A stretch of DNA of 64,000 nucleotides from Amphiura filiformis (taxonomy: Eukaryota; Echinodermata; Ophiuroidea; Amphilepidida; Amphiuridae): NCBI RefSeq assembly GCF_039555335.1, contig NC_092636.1, positions 2,413,464-2,477,463 on the forward strand, written 5' to 3'. Positions 57,901 to 64,000 of this stretch are shown in pieces. The position numbers and the translations under genes are program-made. The notes beneath the pieces were generated by a model that had not been told where the DNA came from, ran no database searches, and worked only from the letters and a program-made list of their open reading frames with translations. Each line of letters opens with the position of its first letter. Position 1 is the stretch's first letter.

Positions 57901-60173
57901 TGATTGGATAACTCTTACAGAATAAAACGTGATCTTGATACAAAATCATCCAAGTGGCACAGTTCATGTCCCATTTAAAAGTGTTTATGCACTCTTGAGT
58001 GGTGTTACAATTGCAAAAGAGATAATATGGAGTCCAGTTTGTAATTGATGGAATTTAACCTACCTGTGGGTGATCTCATTTAGTGAATACCAAGGATTTT
58101 AAAAACAAGCTGATGGAAGAGTCTTGTGCACTTTTCAAAAGACAATCACAAAACTTAAGTTTCGCAACATAATGTAACATATGTAGTGACAGACCTAGAT
58201 ATTTGGCTTTCAAATTAAGGAACTATATGTAGTACACTCTCCATACACAAGCAAGAAGACAAAGTTGTATGAAAAATCAGGAGAATTTTTCATTTTCAAC
58301 CAAATTCCATCATTCCATCAAAGCAACCAAACCATCCAATTATCTCTTCTAACCTTGACTCCATGTTGGTAGATATTAAACAATTTCTGAGGTATGGAAA
58401 ATAGGCCAACCTTAATTGATGGAATTTACCAAGCGCCTTTGATAGATGATGCTACCAACTGCTACACTTGAATCCATCATAATTGAGATAAATATTTTTG
58501 TTGATTTGCTTTGATCAATCTGGCCTTTGCATATAATGAAATGAAATAGTATTAATAATAAAATTTCTGTAACTAATATGCTTGAAATATCACCTCATAT
58601 ATTAGATTTTATTGCAAATACTCTCAGCATGTTTCTCAATTGGATAGATAGTAAAATAGTAAAGCCCAGAAGTGAAACAGCACTGCGGGTGCCTGTTTTG
58701 GGCAACTTCTAGAGCAACAGGAATCGGATTAATTAAAAACTTTGTGCTGGGTTGGAGGTCAATGCAACAACCTCATACTACTACACCAAGTTCTGTTCCC
58801 ACTGCATACTGATACATAGGAGCTTAAAACTAACTTTTTGGGTATGACAATATCAAGTAGTTAAATCAATTTTATCAAAAACAATGTACTTTAAACTACT
58901 ATTGATTTCAAAATCTATTGAAAAGTTTCGCAGGGACTTTTGTAGGTTGTGTTAAAATTACAACTTTTGATCTTGACATGTTTCTGTGTTCGGATCATCA
59001 TAGAGTAACTTTTGTGCAAACTTTTTCAAAATCTCAATTCCCTCGGAAAATCCTGAAAAACCTTTGCAATTGAATCGCTGATGACGTATCACAATATTTA
59101 CTGCCTACATTGAATCTGGTCGAATTGCCCTGTAGAGATGTGCGCATCGGTGCTACGTCACCGGGGATTCAATCGCAATTTAGGCTTTCACCATAATGGT
59201 CCATTGGCGTGCTAAAACGCCCTATTCAGGAAGCTTAACAAATCCAGACAGATTAACAAAATAGGCTTAGTATGTCATAGATATTCACACTATCTGGCTC
59301 TGACAGCTTCAGCCTATATTTTATCAACTTGAAGATCTCTTCGTTTCCTGGTTTGGGGAAAGTGGCTTCCTGTGCCATCCTTGAAGACGAGACAGACAGA
59401 TAGCAAGGTCTATGTGCTGTGCACATCTTCACGGACTATTTCAACAAAAATAGGTTGCTTCTTTTGTATATGGGCATAAACTGTACGATAAATCAAAATT
59501 TGTCTCAATAATATTTTAACATATGTGCAATAATTAAAAGTGATTGATCTCAAAAATCACTTGTAGTTATTACAAAATGTAATTTCTTGTCGAGGATTTT
59601 TGCCAAAACTGCTTAACCTGAATCTGAAAAAAATATGTAAATTGGGGGGGAATATTTACGTCAAATTTTGCATAAAGATAGGAATATTTCCTATAAAATC
59701 TCTGAATGCAGAGGCAAAAATGCCAACATTTTCCCAGAATGTGCTTTCTTCTCTGCATGCAGAGGCAAAAATGCCAACATTTTCCCAGGAACAAGCTCCC
59801 TGTATTCCCCATTTTCCAGGCCTGCAGAAACATTTTGACAAAATGTTCATAGGTCTTTCCCTCAAGATTTCATTCCAGTAAGCTTACCTGTTTGGTCTTG
59901 TGAGTGAGTTGCCAACACCTGAATCCCTTCTCTCCCTCCACTGGTGCCTGTTCTGCATTGCGGGGCTGTTATCCTCATTAGATTCGGCCGTATCGTCGTG
60001 CTCACTGGTATCGTGACTCAGTACACTGATCCCGAGGTCTGTCTCACCATGCTTGCCATGGGCTAAGTTTGGAGAGGGAAGGGGCGACGGAAGTGGCGAG
60101 GGGAACGGTGATGATGTATGCGAGCAGATTGGAGACGAGACTTGTGACGATGTTGATGTTGATACACTTTCCA
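27780..60173 (-). CDS. DLC1: DLC1/STARD13/STARD8-type RhoGAP-START protein, 3' eleven exons
   Basis: Eleven exons joined by GT-AG sites with matching phases give 597 residues: a Ser/Pro-rich linker (1-95), a conserved RERRDSGVGNSLTRP segment, a basic RIRWHSFQKSHRPSLNS segment, RhoGAP (about 178-365) and START (about 400 to the end). The RhoGAP arginine finger is Arg216 in GIFRKPGVRSRI and the conserved Asn326 lies in NLAVCFAPSLF. The family accelerates GTP hydrolysis on RhoA-like GTPases at focal adhesions and the membrane; START binds lipid. The N-terminal SAM domain and focal-adhesion region are not in the window. Reading ends at a TAA (27780-27782), 37 codons before the expected end. Invertebrates generally have one gene for the three vertebrate paralogues, so the symbol is a family label. 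Confidence 0.93.
28411..28536 (-). CDS. DLC1: RhoGAP-START exon j: START core
   Basis: Acceptor TTTTCCCATTACAG, donor GTAGGT, 126 bp. It encodes HLWDEDLLKWRVVEKLGNQ, VMHYVFNTMAPHPNREYCVL. Phase matches exons i and k. Not visible as a standalone long ORF. Confidence 0.95.
28615..28676 (+). repeat. Dispersed repeat fragment in the last-but-one intron region
   Basis: TTTATATAGCGCTTTTTCC and TTCAAAGCGCTGTAATTTCG match the start of the 9285-9700 repeat. Confidence 0.65.
29035..29092 (+). repeat. Short tandem repeat AGAGAGGTTGCGTCAG
   Basis: Three imperfect copies in the intron between exons i and j. Confidence 0.75.
29208..29371 (-). CDS. DLC1: RhoGAP-START exon i: START core
   Basis: Acceptor TTTGTTTCCCACAG, donor GTAACA, 164 bp. 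It encodes ESRERFKGWVACP, VEVAYKKVGDGHPLRLWKCS and PPADILHRVLKE, the typical START strands and helix. It ends after two bases of an Arg codon. Confidence 0.96.
29830..29976 (-). CDS. DLC1: RhoGAP-START exon h: start of the START domain
   Basis: Acceptor TGTGTTTTCTAG, donor GTAAGA, 147 bp in phase 0. It encodes VPEELMSKCHFSYMDLGE, VTLEELGQKP and YRKYMESCIQGVLK, matching the family's RhoGAP-to-START transition. Confidence 0.95.
30850..31065 (-). CDS. DLC1: RhoGAP-START exon g: end of RhoGAP and linker
   Basis: Acceptor TTTCATTACAG, donor GTAAGT, 216 bp in phase 0 at both ends. It encodes MTAYNLAVCFAPSLFQLG, with the conserved RhoGAP Asn, then a linker with GKPDQKELIENVAANEALAL and MIKEVKKLFM. 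Confidence 0.96.
31620..31884. mobile_element. TIR element, about 265 bp, in the intron between exons f and g
   Basis: GGCAACGAAAAAAGAAATCC followed by CTGTTCTACGGGC on the left has a near complement at the right end. GACCGACC-type motifs lie just inside both ends. No ORF. A decayed relative lies at about 25160-25395. Confidence 0.75.
32295..32490. mobile_element. MITE related to 38230-38437, reaching the exon f donor
   Basis: TTAACCCCATGAGAACTGCC and GGATTGGCCAAAA match the left end of the 38230 element. The right end is degraded but ends close to the exon f donor at about 32492. TTAA flanks the left side. Confidence 0.45.
32493..32623 (-). CDS. DLC1: RhoGAP-START exon f: RhoGAP helices
   Basis: Acceptor TTTTTCTCCGTAG, donor GTCAGT (non-optimal). 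It encodes LPKDMKLPAVQAAIMLLPDE, then NREVLQSLLLFLSDIASHSD. The final codon is complete. The intron just 3' appears derived from a MITE whose right end abuts the donor region. Confidence 0.95.
32624..35532. other. Intron between exons e and f, no features seen
   Basis: AT-rich. A small hairpin element at 34993-35190 lies within it and is listed separately. No alternative exon was recognised. Confidence 0.55.
34993..35190. mobile_element. Small TIR element, about 200 bp
   Basis: CTATAGTCTGTCCACATAG on the left faces GGTGTGGACAGACTGTAA on the right. An inner CACACTCGAGTGTG palindrome is present. No ORF. Confidence 0.55.
35533..35658 (-). CDS. DLC1: RhoGAP-START exon e: central RhoGAP
   Basis: Acceptor TTCTTTTTTAG, donor GTAAGT, 126 bp. 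It encodes YEGMMAYDVADMLKQYFREL followed by PEPLLTTKMSETFI, the highly conserved LKxYFRxLPEPL core of RhoGAP. Confidence 0.96.
36245..36477 (-). CDS. DLC1: RhoGAP-START exon d: RhoGAP N-terminal half with arginine finger
   Basis: Acceptor AAATTTGCAG, donor GTAAAT, 233 bp. It encodes PRFMKRNKTPDFKDRTVFGV, PLPQTIMYAMRYLRR and the catalytic loop GIFRKPGVRSRI. Its Arg in FRK is the arginine finger inserted into the GTPase active site. It ends MNEANPG plus one base. Confidence 0.96.
37336..37455 (-). CDS. DLC1: RhoGAP-START exon c: helical segment before RhoGAP
   Basis: Acceptor TTACATTTCAG, donor GTATGC, 120 bp. It encodes PFQINSLSVSQLMILRKLSL, then LLKLTAMMERHS and SGWSW, in the order of the family's conserved region preceding RhoGAP. 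Same phase at both ends. Confidence 0.93.
38230..38437. mobile_element. 208-bp MITE with TTAA target duplication
   Basis: TTAA at 38226-38229 and 38438-38441. The left end CCTCATGAGAACTACCTGCC pairs with right-strand CCCCTGAGCACTACCTGCC. It lies in the intron between exons b and c. Confidence 0.8.
38784..39040. mobile_element. Possible TIR element with GGGATGTGCCAC ends
   Basis: AGGATGTGCCACGATTTT at the left faces AAAATCTGTGTGGCACATCCC at the right. The short interior has CAATT and GGGCAAATTTGG repeats. Target duplication not resolved. Confidence 0.55.
39041..41560. other. Intron sequence (exons b-c) without recognised features
   Basis: AT-rich. A short GA-rich stretch (39895-40015, GAGAGAGA and GACAGACAG) is the only simple repeat noticed. 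No exon with family similarity is seen. Confidence 0.5.
41564..41708. mobile_element. 145-bp hairpin MITE
   Basis: Left GCCTAAAACTGAATTTATAC followed by ATCGCTCAGC faces right GCTGAGCGAT-type complement ending AACTTCAGCCTAA. Inner CAATTGG and CCAATCG arms also pair. No coding content. Confidence 0.75.
42921..43084. mobile_element. 164-bp MITE with 30-bp TIRs
   Basis: TTATAATGAAAGACAGAGAT followed by AAAAAGACTA faces TAGTCTTTTTATCTCTGTAT, then TTCATTATAA, differing at one position. The interior includes CTGACGTCAGACG. It lies about 0.6 kb downstream of exon b in the transcript. Confidence 0.88.
43662..43727 (-). CDS. DLC1: RhoGAP-START exon b: 66-bp basic exon
   Basis: Acceptor CTCTTTACAG, donor GTAAAT. 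The 66 bp encode RRPRIRWHSFQKSHRPSLNS, nearly the vertebrate DLC1 segment just before the RhoGAP region. Both junctions have the same phase, so skipping would keep the frame. It lies between introns of 16.2 kb and 6.2 kb and is too short to appear as an ORF. Confidence 0.93.
44909..45133. mobile_element. 225-bp TIR element
   Basis: GGTTCGATCTTTGGATCGAC followed by CGTCGATG faces CATCGATGTTCGATCGCC and AAGATCGAAC. AT-rich interior without ORF. Confidence 0.7.
45477..46561. mobile_element. TIR element with internal repeats, spanning the assembly gap
   Basis: TAGTCGTGTTCACAT (45477-45491) and its exact complement ATGTGAACACGACTA (46547-46561) bound it. TA at the ends may be the target duplication. 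Inside, GATGGTCAGCATAAGTTC and AACTTCCGCCAGGCGTAA recur on both sides of the gap, so the gap probably falls in a tandem or collapsed segment. Confidence 0.75.
45744..45943. other. Assembly gap of exactly 200 N
   Basis: The round length suggests a placeholder whose true size is unknown. ORFs reported across it are meaningless. Confidence 0.99.
48702..48810 (+). repeat. 50-bp tandem repeat, two copies and a partial
   Basis: GATAGACAGAC(A/T)AGCCCATG starts at 48702 and 48752. CACACACCCAGGTGATGG closes each copy. Confidence 0.9.
50705..50930 (+). repeat. Dispersed repeat, copy 2 of 2
   Basis: Direct counterpart of 23404-23620 about 27 kb away, sharing CATTCATTGAATGACCTTTG and GGGATGAGGCCATTGTGG. 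Confidence 0.85.
53645..53725 (+). repeat. 27-bp tandem repeat, three copies
   Basis: Three units of GGTAATAAAATAATAATATT followed by CATTTTA, the third with one substitution. Confidence 0.95.
55255..55400 (-). repeat. tRNA-derived SINE-like repeat
   Basis: On the minus strand, GGTTGTGGGTTCGAACCCCA is a good B box, preceded by ATGATCACAAGG and followed by TGTGTCCTTTGGCAAGG. This wording is common in invertebrate tRNA-related SINEs (recollection). No intact cloverleaf. Confidence 0.65.
55938..55978 (+). repeat. 12-bp tandem repeat ACTAGCTTACTT
   Basis: Three to four units at the boundary of AT-rich intron sequence. Confidence 0.85.
56143..56382 (+). repeat. 120-bp tandem repeat, two copies
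   Basis: AAAATGC(T/A)CCGATTG starts at 56143 and 56263. ATGATCCTTATGACATTCTA and TTTAAGGTCATTAAGGGGT occur in each copy. Confidence 0.92.
59067..59182. repeat. Imperfect inverted repeat with CAATTGAATCG arms
   Basis: TTGCAATTGAATCGCTGATG and GACGTATCAC on the left face GTGCTACGTCACC and GGGGATTCAATCGCAATT on the right. This could be a decayed MITE. Confidence 0.5.
59708..59789 (+). repeat. 51-bp tandem repeat near exon a
   Basis: GCAGAGGCAAAAATGCCAAC, then ATTTTCCCAG, at 59708 and 59759. It lies within 100-180 bp downstream of exon a in the transcript. The overlapping ORFs are artefacts. Confidence 0.9.
59888..60173 (-). CDS. DLC1: RhoGAP-START exon a: Ser/Pro linker with RDSGVG motif
   Basis: Acceptor TTTTGTCTTTTCAG, donor GTAAGC. 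It encodes a low-complexity stretch with repeated PSPLPSPLPSP, then an acidic HDTSEHDDTAESNED patch and RERRDSGVGNSLTRP, which matches the vertebrate DLC1 family in position and sequence. It starts on the second base of a codon, so coding exons must exist upstream. It ends after two bases of a Ser codon. Confidence 0.9.
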
Positions 60174-63100
60174 CTGAAAAGACAAAATAAAAAAATAATG
60201 CTTTATTGTCTTTGATTGTACACTTTTCCTTAGTAGACGGAGAAGTATCTTGAGCAGTCATGATAATTTACCAGTTAATGACTGACACATTCTATATATA
60301 TCGCAATATCGTCTTAACTCTATAGTTTGCTCTTTTTGTCATGACTTTTCATAAAACCTTGACAATTCATTTAAATTATGCATTAAAATGATTGTTGATG
60401 GCCAATAACTACATTGGGATCTATTATTTGGTCACTTTTTTTGTATTTAAAAAATATGCATATTTCTCTTAAAACAGCAATAAATGATGTTATTAGCGAT
60501 ATTTGACCTTTGCCAAGCTTTTTTTTACAAATAGTCCCCATTTTCTGGCCTAATCTTCTTAACTCATTGTGCAGGGTCAATATTTTTACAATTATCCTAT
60601 TTTTAAGCTTTTTTTTAAGCAAAAGATAATTCCACATAACAATATTAAGGGGCAGTCTCAAACTTGCTTAATATTATGGAAAACAGAGAACAACAGAATC
60701 AAGCCTGAAGTGACGATAAAGAGAAAGGGTAAAATTGGCAGAGCAGGCTGGGGTCAGTTGATGCATTCTTGTACTAATTGGAATTGGTTATAACCTCGTC
60801 ACACCACTGGGTTCATTAATGAATGAGGTGCTAGATTAAAATTGGTACAAATTTAGATCAGCACACCTACTATGAGTAATAGGACTAGCCCCTGGCATGA
60901 GGCAAAAACCAAACAGAACTGGTAACCAAGCGCAAAATTCGAGGCCATAGGTAACTTGTGACTTGCTGGGGTAATCCAAAAGTTCCTTTCTGCAATTAAT
61001 AGTGGCCTCATCCAGGATATAAGATGTGTCTTTAAAGTACAATCTGAAGAAACATTATCACCATGTTTACAACACTTAATTGTGTAAATAAATTACATTA
61101 GGAACTTGTTTAATTACCATGGCAACATGGACAGATTTTGACTGAATGAGAATGGAATTACATACTGGAAGAAAACTAAGAACTTCCTTAGTTCACAGAG
61201 TTCCTTAAAATGGCTTTATTTTAAAATCCATGTCTTGCACTTGCAGGTCAATTGTTGATAGCTTGGCCTAAATGTCTGGCTATAGTATTATACATGTATC
61301 ATGTGTAGTCAGATCTTCCAACTTAAAAGGAAGCCATTTTGGAAAGTAATTCAAAGTGAAATAATACATAACACACATAAATGCTGCAGACATAACCATT
61401 AAATGGACTAACAAAGAAGTACTTTGACCAGCAAGGTAAAGCTAAGAAAAACACAAACCAAGGAAGACCAGACATGGAAACCAAAAAGCAGAACCCAAAC
61501 TAGTCAAAGGGAGTTCATAGGTTATTTACACAAAGATTTCAATGTGAATGCATGCATTTGTAACATCAACAAATTCGCACAAACTGTTAGTTTATCTAAC
61601 CCACCGGCAAAATTCTGCCCGACCGACATACCGGCCGGCGTTTTAATCAATCGCTCAATTCAAGTCAAACATGCGCTGCTTTTCTTTTCACAAAAAAAGT
61701 AAAACATCAAAATCAGATTTGGACAAAATTGCAACTTGTATAATATTGCACAAAACTGGATCACTTCCAAGTTTTCTCTTGTAAACTAAAATTGCATTTC
61801 AGATTTGCCATATTGAAATCTCCTTTTTCAATAATCGCTTTCTAAGATTATTTACTTTCTTGCCAGAGGGGCAAACAAAAAATCTCACATCTTGGCTTAC
61901 TTTAAGAGTCAATTATGCATGGTTTGATTCCCTTTAGAGAAGTAAGAATGGTGCGCTACCTGGCACGTTCACCATGTAAATCTATTTCCAAGCCTATTTA
62001 TGCTATAGGCCAGTACCTGGTATGTCTGCAGCCTTCTACTCCCATTGTGCCCCAATGTGTTTAGCTAAGAGTTTCTTGAGTGGTCTACTGTTGCTCTTAT
62101 ATGTTGAGCGTACTTGACTAAAAAGGCCTGCCAAGCTACCTTCTAGCTATGTACAAGAGGAAAGAAAAGAGCAATTTTGAAGGGCAAATATTCTATAAGT
62201 CTAAACATTGCACCGGAAGTACCCTGGTGAAAGTTTGTGTGTGATATTTTCAAAGAAGATTACCATGTAACGTTTTCATGTAATGTGTGTACTGCATGAT
62301 TTTAAATTTACAATTTACTATGAAGACACCTTGAAATCGCCACGGCCTTCCATTTCATTCTTCAAGATACTTCAAAACATGCTACTTAATCCGCAACCTC
62401 TGATCAATTAAACCGAAGATACTATCTCCAAGTCATAATGGCTACTTTCAAATAGGCAATCCAACACCGACTGACATCAAACTTGACTTTATCTGTATAT
62501 TCAAACCATGCTTTTATAGCAATACAATTGCAATTTGTATCACGTACACATGCAATATAAGCAAACAGCCGCTGAATAACTATTTTGGAAATCAGTATAT
62601 AATTGAGAGGGCAGTGACATAACAGATTTAATTTCAAATTTTGTATACATCTAGAAGTGCTGCAATTGAATCCCACCATATCCCATTCATTTTACAACAG
62701 GCAATATGTTACTTCGCTGGTTTCCAGTTTACCACCACACCCACTATTCACTGTACTTACCAGGTATACAAAGAGCTGCAACACAACTGGAACTAACTAA
62801 GTATGGACCCCTAGGGTTACAGGTAAAGAAAGCAATCCTTGTCTCGGATACTTTCGGATAGTACGTGCCAATATTAACAATAAGTGTCAAATTTGCCTAC
62901 TGTTGCATTCTCATTTCCACTGCCAAATTGACCCAAATATAAGCAACTACATAGGGCTGTCATACTTTCGCTACCATCACAAACACTATACAGAGGGAAG
63001 GGTACTACTGCTAAAAGAATGTCAGCCTTGGGTGAAACAAGCTAGCAATTTCCTATAGGACACCAGAGGAGACTACTAATCAAGAAAACTCTGTGACAAA

Positions 63101-64000
63101 TCACACTTCTGTCAGAGCCAATGACCTCTGGGAGGATCTCCTACAAGAAGATTGCCAGATAGTAACGAGAGTGTACCGGAGTTCACGTACAGCGAGCAAA
63201 CTATTTTTAATGAGCGAAGATTCACCTATAATAATAACCAGATGTCGTTATTTTCTAGATTAGGGAAAGAGAGATGAAACCCTCAGGGGTAATTAATTCA
63301 CCCTGATCATTGCTTGTTACAATACATGGTGAAATTGCATTATGAAATGACTCAGCTAACGAGTCAGTCAGCCAAGCAGGCCAAACAGACCCTGTATTAT
63401 CAACTCAGATGGGTTCCTATAGGATGCGAGTTAATTAGTAAACATTTGTTTTGATCAAATTGCCATTTTTAGATCAGTTTCCTGAATTAATTAAAGATGG
63501 TAACAATTAACTGAACTGAATTGATACCAGGACTGCTCACATGTATGACCACACATGATAGTCCAGACACTAATTGCAATGATTGTTAAGTATTCTCATA
63601 TTAAAATAAGTAGAACAGGAATCAAGTTCTGTTCTAAGAAAGACAATTTAATGTTCTTCTTGGAAGGAACAAAGTCTGTGACATTTGATCTATTTTCTCC
63701 ATTTGCTACCAAATGTTCTAGATTAAATTGCAAATTTGATTGTCTTACATTACACAGCCATTTGTTACACAAAAAGGTACATTGTATAAAATGCAGACTA
63801 CTAAATATTCTCAAGCCTATTCCCACAATAAATTTGGCTGAATTGAATTTTGTTTAAATTGAGCGAAAAATTCCCTCATTGTATATCAATTTGATTTTTT
63901 ATTGGTTGTTTGGCAGACAATATTATTATGACCCCATTGCAGAATGTTTTGATTTGATCTGAAAACTGCAAAACATACCTCACAAATGAGACCTTGGCGA
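60174..64000. other. Upstream intron of the RhoGAP-START gene, no confident exon
   Basis: Exon a needs an upstream coding exon ending after one base of a codon. The only sequence noticed with plausible splice sites and suitable phase is a 50-nt segment at 62810-62761, which has no family similarity. The rest is AT-rich without recognised genes. The SAM-domain exons presumably lie to the right of the window. Confidence 0.5.

Larger units (their letters stand above)
43728..59887. other. 16.2-kb intron between exons a and b
   Basis: Contains the repeats listed separately and the 200-N gap. No internal exon was recognised. Missing exons inside the gap cannot be excluded, but the phase and family continuity across exons a and b argue against it. 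Confidence 0.6.

Noticed and set aside
59600-59881. 93-codon plus-strand ORF next to exon a
   Set aside because: Its repeated AEAKMPTFSQ comes from a 51-bp tandem repeat, and it runs antisense next to a supported exon.

Overview
The window is AT-rich eukaryotic DNA from a draft assembly (one 200-N gap). It has GT-AG introns, small exons, an RNA polymerase III tRNA gene and many TIR, LINE and SINE repeats. A STAND NTPase with TPR repeats, a DLC1-family RhoGAP-START gene and very frequent TAGGCCTA palindromes suggest a marine invertebrate deuterostome, probably an echinoderm or hemichordate. The organism is inferred, not proven.

Layout. 1-15,060 is a mobile-element and minisatellite patchwork with no credible host gene. 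Its backbone is a head-to-tail tandem duplication: copy 1 about 2716-11447, copy 2 about 11453-14656. Each copy carries a 34-bp minisatellite. Copy 1 contains a 3.69-kb TIR element (7496-11182), which itself contains a 422-bp TTAA-flanked MITE. Copy 2 contains a different 693-bp TIR element (12202-12894). Each copy keeps the empty site of the other's insertion, so element ends and TA target duplications can be read to the base. 15,085-18,787 (minus) is a three-exon STAND NTPase-TPR gene with one apparent frameshift, a tRNA-His gene in its second intron and a polypyrimidine first intron. 18,800-27,660 holds repeats, including a 5'-truncated LINE and a 349-bp hairpin MITE. 27,666-60,173 (minus) is the 3' part of a DLC1/STARD13/STARD8-type gene: eleven exons encode a serine-rich linker, the RhoGAP domain and the START domain. 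The SAM-domain end of the gene lies beyond the right edge or was not found. An in-frame stop interrupts the START domain 37 codons before a conserved-looking natural end.

Exons were assembled by joining GT-AG sites with matching phase and by comparison with remembered family features; several exons are too short to stand out as ORFs. The STAND-TPR protein belongs to a class linked to intracellular sensing. The RhoGAP-START protein would switch off Rho GTPases at adhesion sites. They are neighbours on the same strand with no evident functional link.
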